Shown in pieces: positions 61,120-64,000 of a stretch of DNA of 64,000 bases. The notes under the pieces are model-generated. The model searched no databases. It was given only the letters and a program-made list of their open reading frames with translations, and was not told where the DNA came from. A program made the translations under genes and the position numbers. Numbering within the stretch: position 1 is the first letter of the stretch; every line of letters begins with the position of its first letter. The stretch lies in the NCBI RefSeq assembly GCF_034702125.1, contig NC_085875.1:24702116-24766115 (forward strand), written 5' to 3'. The stretch comes from Engraulis encrasicolus. Taxonomy: Eukaryota > Chordata > Actinopteri > Clupeiformes > Engraulidae.

Positions 61120-61854
61120 GTACGGCATCACTTGGTCTCATATTCCGCTTCCTTTATAAGGCAAGTGACTATATTTGATGACTTCCGATTACTTGCACAC
61201 CTATCATAAATGCCTCTGCCATGCCTCTCTACAAGGGTGTACACCCAAGTGGGCTATATCAAATTAATCAGGAGAAATCAGGCTTTCAGATAGATAGTCA
61301 CATCTTGACATTCGACCAATCAGCAGTGGGCTTGAGCCTGTCAAACTTTTTTTTTCACTCGGGAGCAGACATTTGTGTGCCCTATAAAGGGTTAAGACAG
61401 GCTCTCACCTGGTACAATATCCAGCCCAAGGTGAGGCATCACGCGTTGTGGTATGTTGTCACCTGATTAAAACGGTCAGGCCAAGGTAGGCCTTCAACAA
61501 GTGTAGTAGTTATTATCCCAAGGTATTGTAAGCTCACCTTGTATAATACCCAGCCCAAGGCAAATATTACAAGCCTTAATCACACAACCATGTGATATCC
61601 AGGAGTGAGGCCTTGCCATGTCATTAGTAATACATTAATTAATATAGTATTTAATGTACTGTAAGTAATTGAGATCTGTGGTGTTTTGTTAAAAGTTTTC
61701 AAGTTCTTAGCAAATAACTGTACAAAACAAAAATGCCTGAATAATTTCAGTATTTCACTACTATTCGTGCCACCATAAACAATGGAAATATTGTTCTAAT
61801 TCTGTACTAATCTTCAGTTTAGTTTAAAGCTATGTTTGTTTTATTTGCTGGCAG

Positions 61855-61933
61855 GGTGGAGATGCACATGAATCTCAGGACTATCGAGGAACACTGTTTG
61901 TGGCCGTGAAATATGTTCCTCCAGCCAGCACAG
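61855..61933 (+). CDS. sytl1: Slp C2A exon 4, copy 3
   Basis: Identical to 22500-22578, phase 0 in and 1 out. Confidence 0.92.
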
Positions 61934-62975
61934 GTAAACTTTTATGATCTCACATCCACCTTATTGGGCTAACCTTAATCTAATTTCGACCTAATTCACC
62001 TTTAACAAGCTGAGGAAGAGTGTTCTCTTCCAAGATGGTTTTCCTTCATAACAAAACTAATGCTAGTTATGTACAATAGCATTGTTTTACCTAGGGACTT
62101 TGTGAAAAATGATGATGGGTGTTACTGACATTTTTCACCAAAACGCCAGCCACACATCCTCCCTACACTCGCATACACTTCCCGACACGCACAGACCCTT
62201 ACATTGACACGCAAGCGCACTTGCGCACACACATAGACCCAGACACAATACAGGTCTGTGCCCAGACACCTGTTAGCATCGCCTACACACCTCAGCCAAA
62301 CTGTTGCCTTTTACAGCGCCTATCGCGAAAATGCACACATGTAACAAACACACATATTCCTCAGTTAAACATGTACTGATTGGTTTGCTGTATGTCCAAT
62401 CAGTATTCTCCTGCAGAGTGTGAGCCCTTCAAAAGGGCAGGGGTTTTCATTTGTGCTAGAGAGGGCCAGGGGAAAGCACGCTTGCTGTGAAGCTGTGCAG
62501 AGAAGTAAGTGCAAACGAAGCGCTAATGAAAAAGTTATTGAAAGTCTTTTGTTGTAGTTATATTTGAGTTGCCTGATTGAGACCGGTTTTCTTTTTTGTT
62601 TATTCTCAGTTTTTGTTTTCTCTTTTTGTTAAGTCACTTACTGCACTGTAAATAAACTCGCACCCGCTTCACTTTAGTTTTGAGTTGCCTAGTCGTTCTT
62701 CTTGCGGTCATCCTGATATGAGAGAGGGGTGGTCAAGCCTCAATCTCACAGACTTTTTCTATTGTTTTCCCTCTTATGTAAGTCGCTTTGAATAAAGGCT
62801 AAAACTAATGTCATGTGATGGCATATGTTCTAGTGGCAGGAGAAGGTAGTTAAGCATTGTGAAATGGGCGATCTCATGTCTTTCAGTTTGTTGGGACTGT
62901 GAATGAGTGTATTTTAGCTAAGTCTACAGTCAGAACTGTGATGGCTCATTTGTACCATCTCTATTGCTCCTCCAG
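61934..62975. other. intron, copy 3
   Basis: Clean version of 22579-23603. It has a CA/CG-rich tract at about 62150-62260 with a short local insertion (CAATACAGGTCTGTGCCCAG near 62246-62265). Confidence 0.5.
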
Positions 62976-63075
62976 GGGGCGCCAAGTCCAACACAGGAGA
63001 GGTACATGTGTGGCTGAAGGAGGCCAAAGACCTGTGTCAACTCAAGTCCCATAACGTGGACTCCTTTGTCAAGTG
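62976..63075 (+). CDS. sytl1: Slp C2B exon 1, copy 3 (intact)
   Basis: Acceptor CTCCAG|GG matches the phase-1 exit of C2A exon 4. The frame reads G-G-A-K-S-N-T-G-E-V-H-V-W-L-K-E-A-K-D-L then C-Q-L-K-S-H-N-V-D-S-F-V-K and exits in phase 2 at AAGTG|GTGAGG. T-G-E-V-H-x-W-x-K-E and D-S-F-V-K are Slp C2B signatures. This is the last exon of copy 3 before the window ends. It shows what the frame-broken exon at 23604-23702 should be. Confidence 0.93.
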
Positions 63076-63126
63076 GTGAGGGAGACTTTGTACTCGATGA
63101 CATCTTCCATTTATTATTGTTTCTTA

Positions 63127-63242
63127 AAAGGAGCAGTCCACCCTTTTTTGATTTTCACATATTAGCAGAATTTCCCAGCATTATTCATGAATGTGCATAT
63201 CATTTTTACCTCCGCCAAGGAGGTAATGTTTTCGGTTGCGTT

Positions 63243-63285
<43 letters not shown>

Positions 63286-64000
63286 TTGTTTGTTTGTTTG
63301 TTTGTTTGTTTGTCAGCAGCATAACTCAAAAACTAATCAACTGATTTGGATGAAACTTTGTGGAGTTGTTGATAATGACCAAAGGTACAAGTGATTAAAT
63401 TCTGGTGGTGATCCGGAACCGGATTAAAGATTCTGTTAGTAGGATAACTCAAAACCTAATCAACTGATTTGGATGAAACTTTGTGGAGCTGTTAGTAATG
63501 ACCCAAGCAACAATTGATTAAATTCTGGCGATGATCCGGATCACGAACCAGAACGAGGACTTTTCAAAGATTCTTCACCATTCTAGATGCCCCTTAGTGA
63601 CCAAATTGAATTAGAGGGACCCAATTGAATTGCGGGAACAGCACAAAAACAAGGCAGAAAGACTTAGGGTGTAACATGGTCAACTGTATCTAGCAGCTTC
63701 CTTGGCGGAGGTCTGCGCTCTCTGAGTGCTTCTAGTCTCCTCAGTGTTTTCAGTACTCAGATTTATTGGATCAGAATTATTAGCATAGCTTAGCATAATC
63801 ATTGGAAGTAAATGGGCAGCATTAGCATTAGTGGCTTGGTGCTAATTCTGCCCATGCTAAGCTATGCAAATATTTCTGATCCAAGAAATCTGAGTACTGA
63901 AAACACTGAGAAGAAAATCATATGCACATTCATGAATAATGCTTGGACTAATGCTTACAGCAAATATGTGAAAATCAAAAAATGGGTGGACTGTTCCTTT
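63127..64000. mobile_element. foldback MITE with nested repeat and inner palindrome
   Basis: Outer arms GGAGCAGTCCACCC and GGGTGGACTGTTCC (reading outward) continue for about 80 bp through GATTTTCACATATT and CATTATTCATGAATGTGCAT. A reverse CCTCCGCC-family element with GTCT/GTTT arrays occupies 63203-63735. An inner palindrome (about 63740-63915; GTGTTTTCAGTACTCAGATT against AATCTGAGTACTGAAAACAC) follows. The right end coincides with the window edge. Confidence 0.8.
63203..63735 (-). repeat. CCTCCGCCAAGG-family repeat, copy 3 of member 3
   Basis: Clean version of 23835-24403. The minus-strand start is ACTAGAAGCACTCAGAGAGC. Confidence 0.72.

Overview
The window looks like nuclear DNA of a ray-finned (teleost-type) fish. 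The support is intron-rich vertebrate genes, dense CA/GT microsatellites, a Tc1-like element, several hAT-type elements with 8-bp target-site duplications, and tRNA-derived SINEs. There is no prokaryotic gene organisation. Two genes can be supported. The first is the first coding exon of a FAM184 family gene (fam184a-like) on the minus strand at 3073-3255. The second is a synaptotagmin-like protein gene of the Slp1/Slp2 type (sytl1 or sytl2) on the plus strand. The two genes diverge, with about 4.1 kb between their start codons, and a consensus CRE lies at 3832-3839.

Layout. 1-7.3 kb: probable fam184 intron and 5' flank with AATC, GT and TTCA simple repeats, a SINE (441-628) and a 1.1-kb hAT element (4522-5657). 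7.3-26.1 kb: the Slp gene. It has the Rab27-binding SHD1/SHD2 exons (7320-8055), a 2.77-kb linker exon (10842-13613), two short acidic/serine exons, four C2A exons (17909-22578) and two C2B exons (23604-26128). A palindromic Tc1 derivative sits in the intron before the linker exon. 27.13-46.59 kb: an error-rich reverse complement of 8.27-27.13 kb. 46587-46686: a run of 100 N. 46.69-64.0 kb: a second, clean, direct copy of about 9.1-24.7 kb. It differs from the first by SNPs, short indels, amino-acid repeat lengths and a 1.75-kb hAT insertion.

The main result is structural. The window carries the same locus three times (direct, inverted, direct). The inverted copy turns around a 3-nt loop at 27132-27134. 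It matches copy 1 allele by allele, breaks every exon with 1-2 nt indels, and is longer than its partner arm. This is best read as a raw long read that passed through a hairpin end and was used as gap fill, followed by the alternative haplotype joined across a sized gap. It should not be read as three genes or as a pseudogene cluster until reads confirm it. One working gene model is supported: an effector that would bind Rab27 through its N-terminal helices and membranes through C2A/C2B. Its last C2B exons are not in the window.

Real biology of interest lies in the repeats and alleles. It includes an empty/filled hAT site with a second hAT nested inside, a foldback Tc1 whose 520-bp inverted repeats each carry the transposase C-terminus, a triplicated exon end in the C2A region, nested foldback elements, and length polymorphism of Ala, Ser and Gln-Gly runs in the linker.
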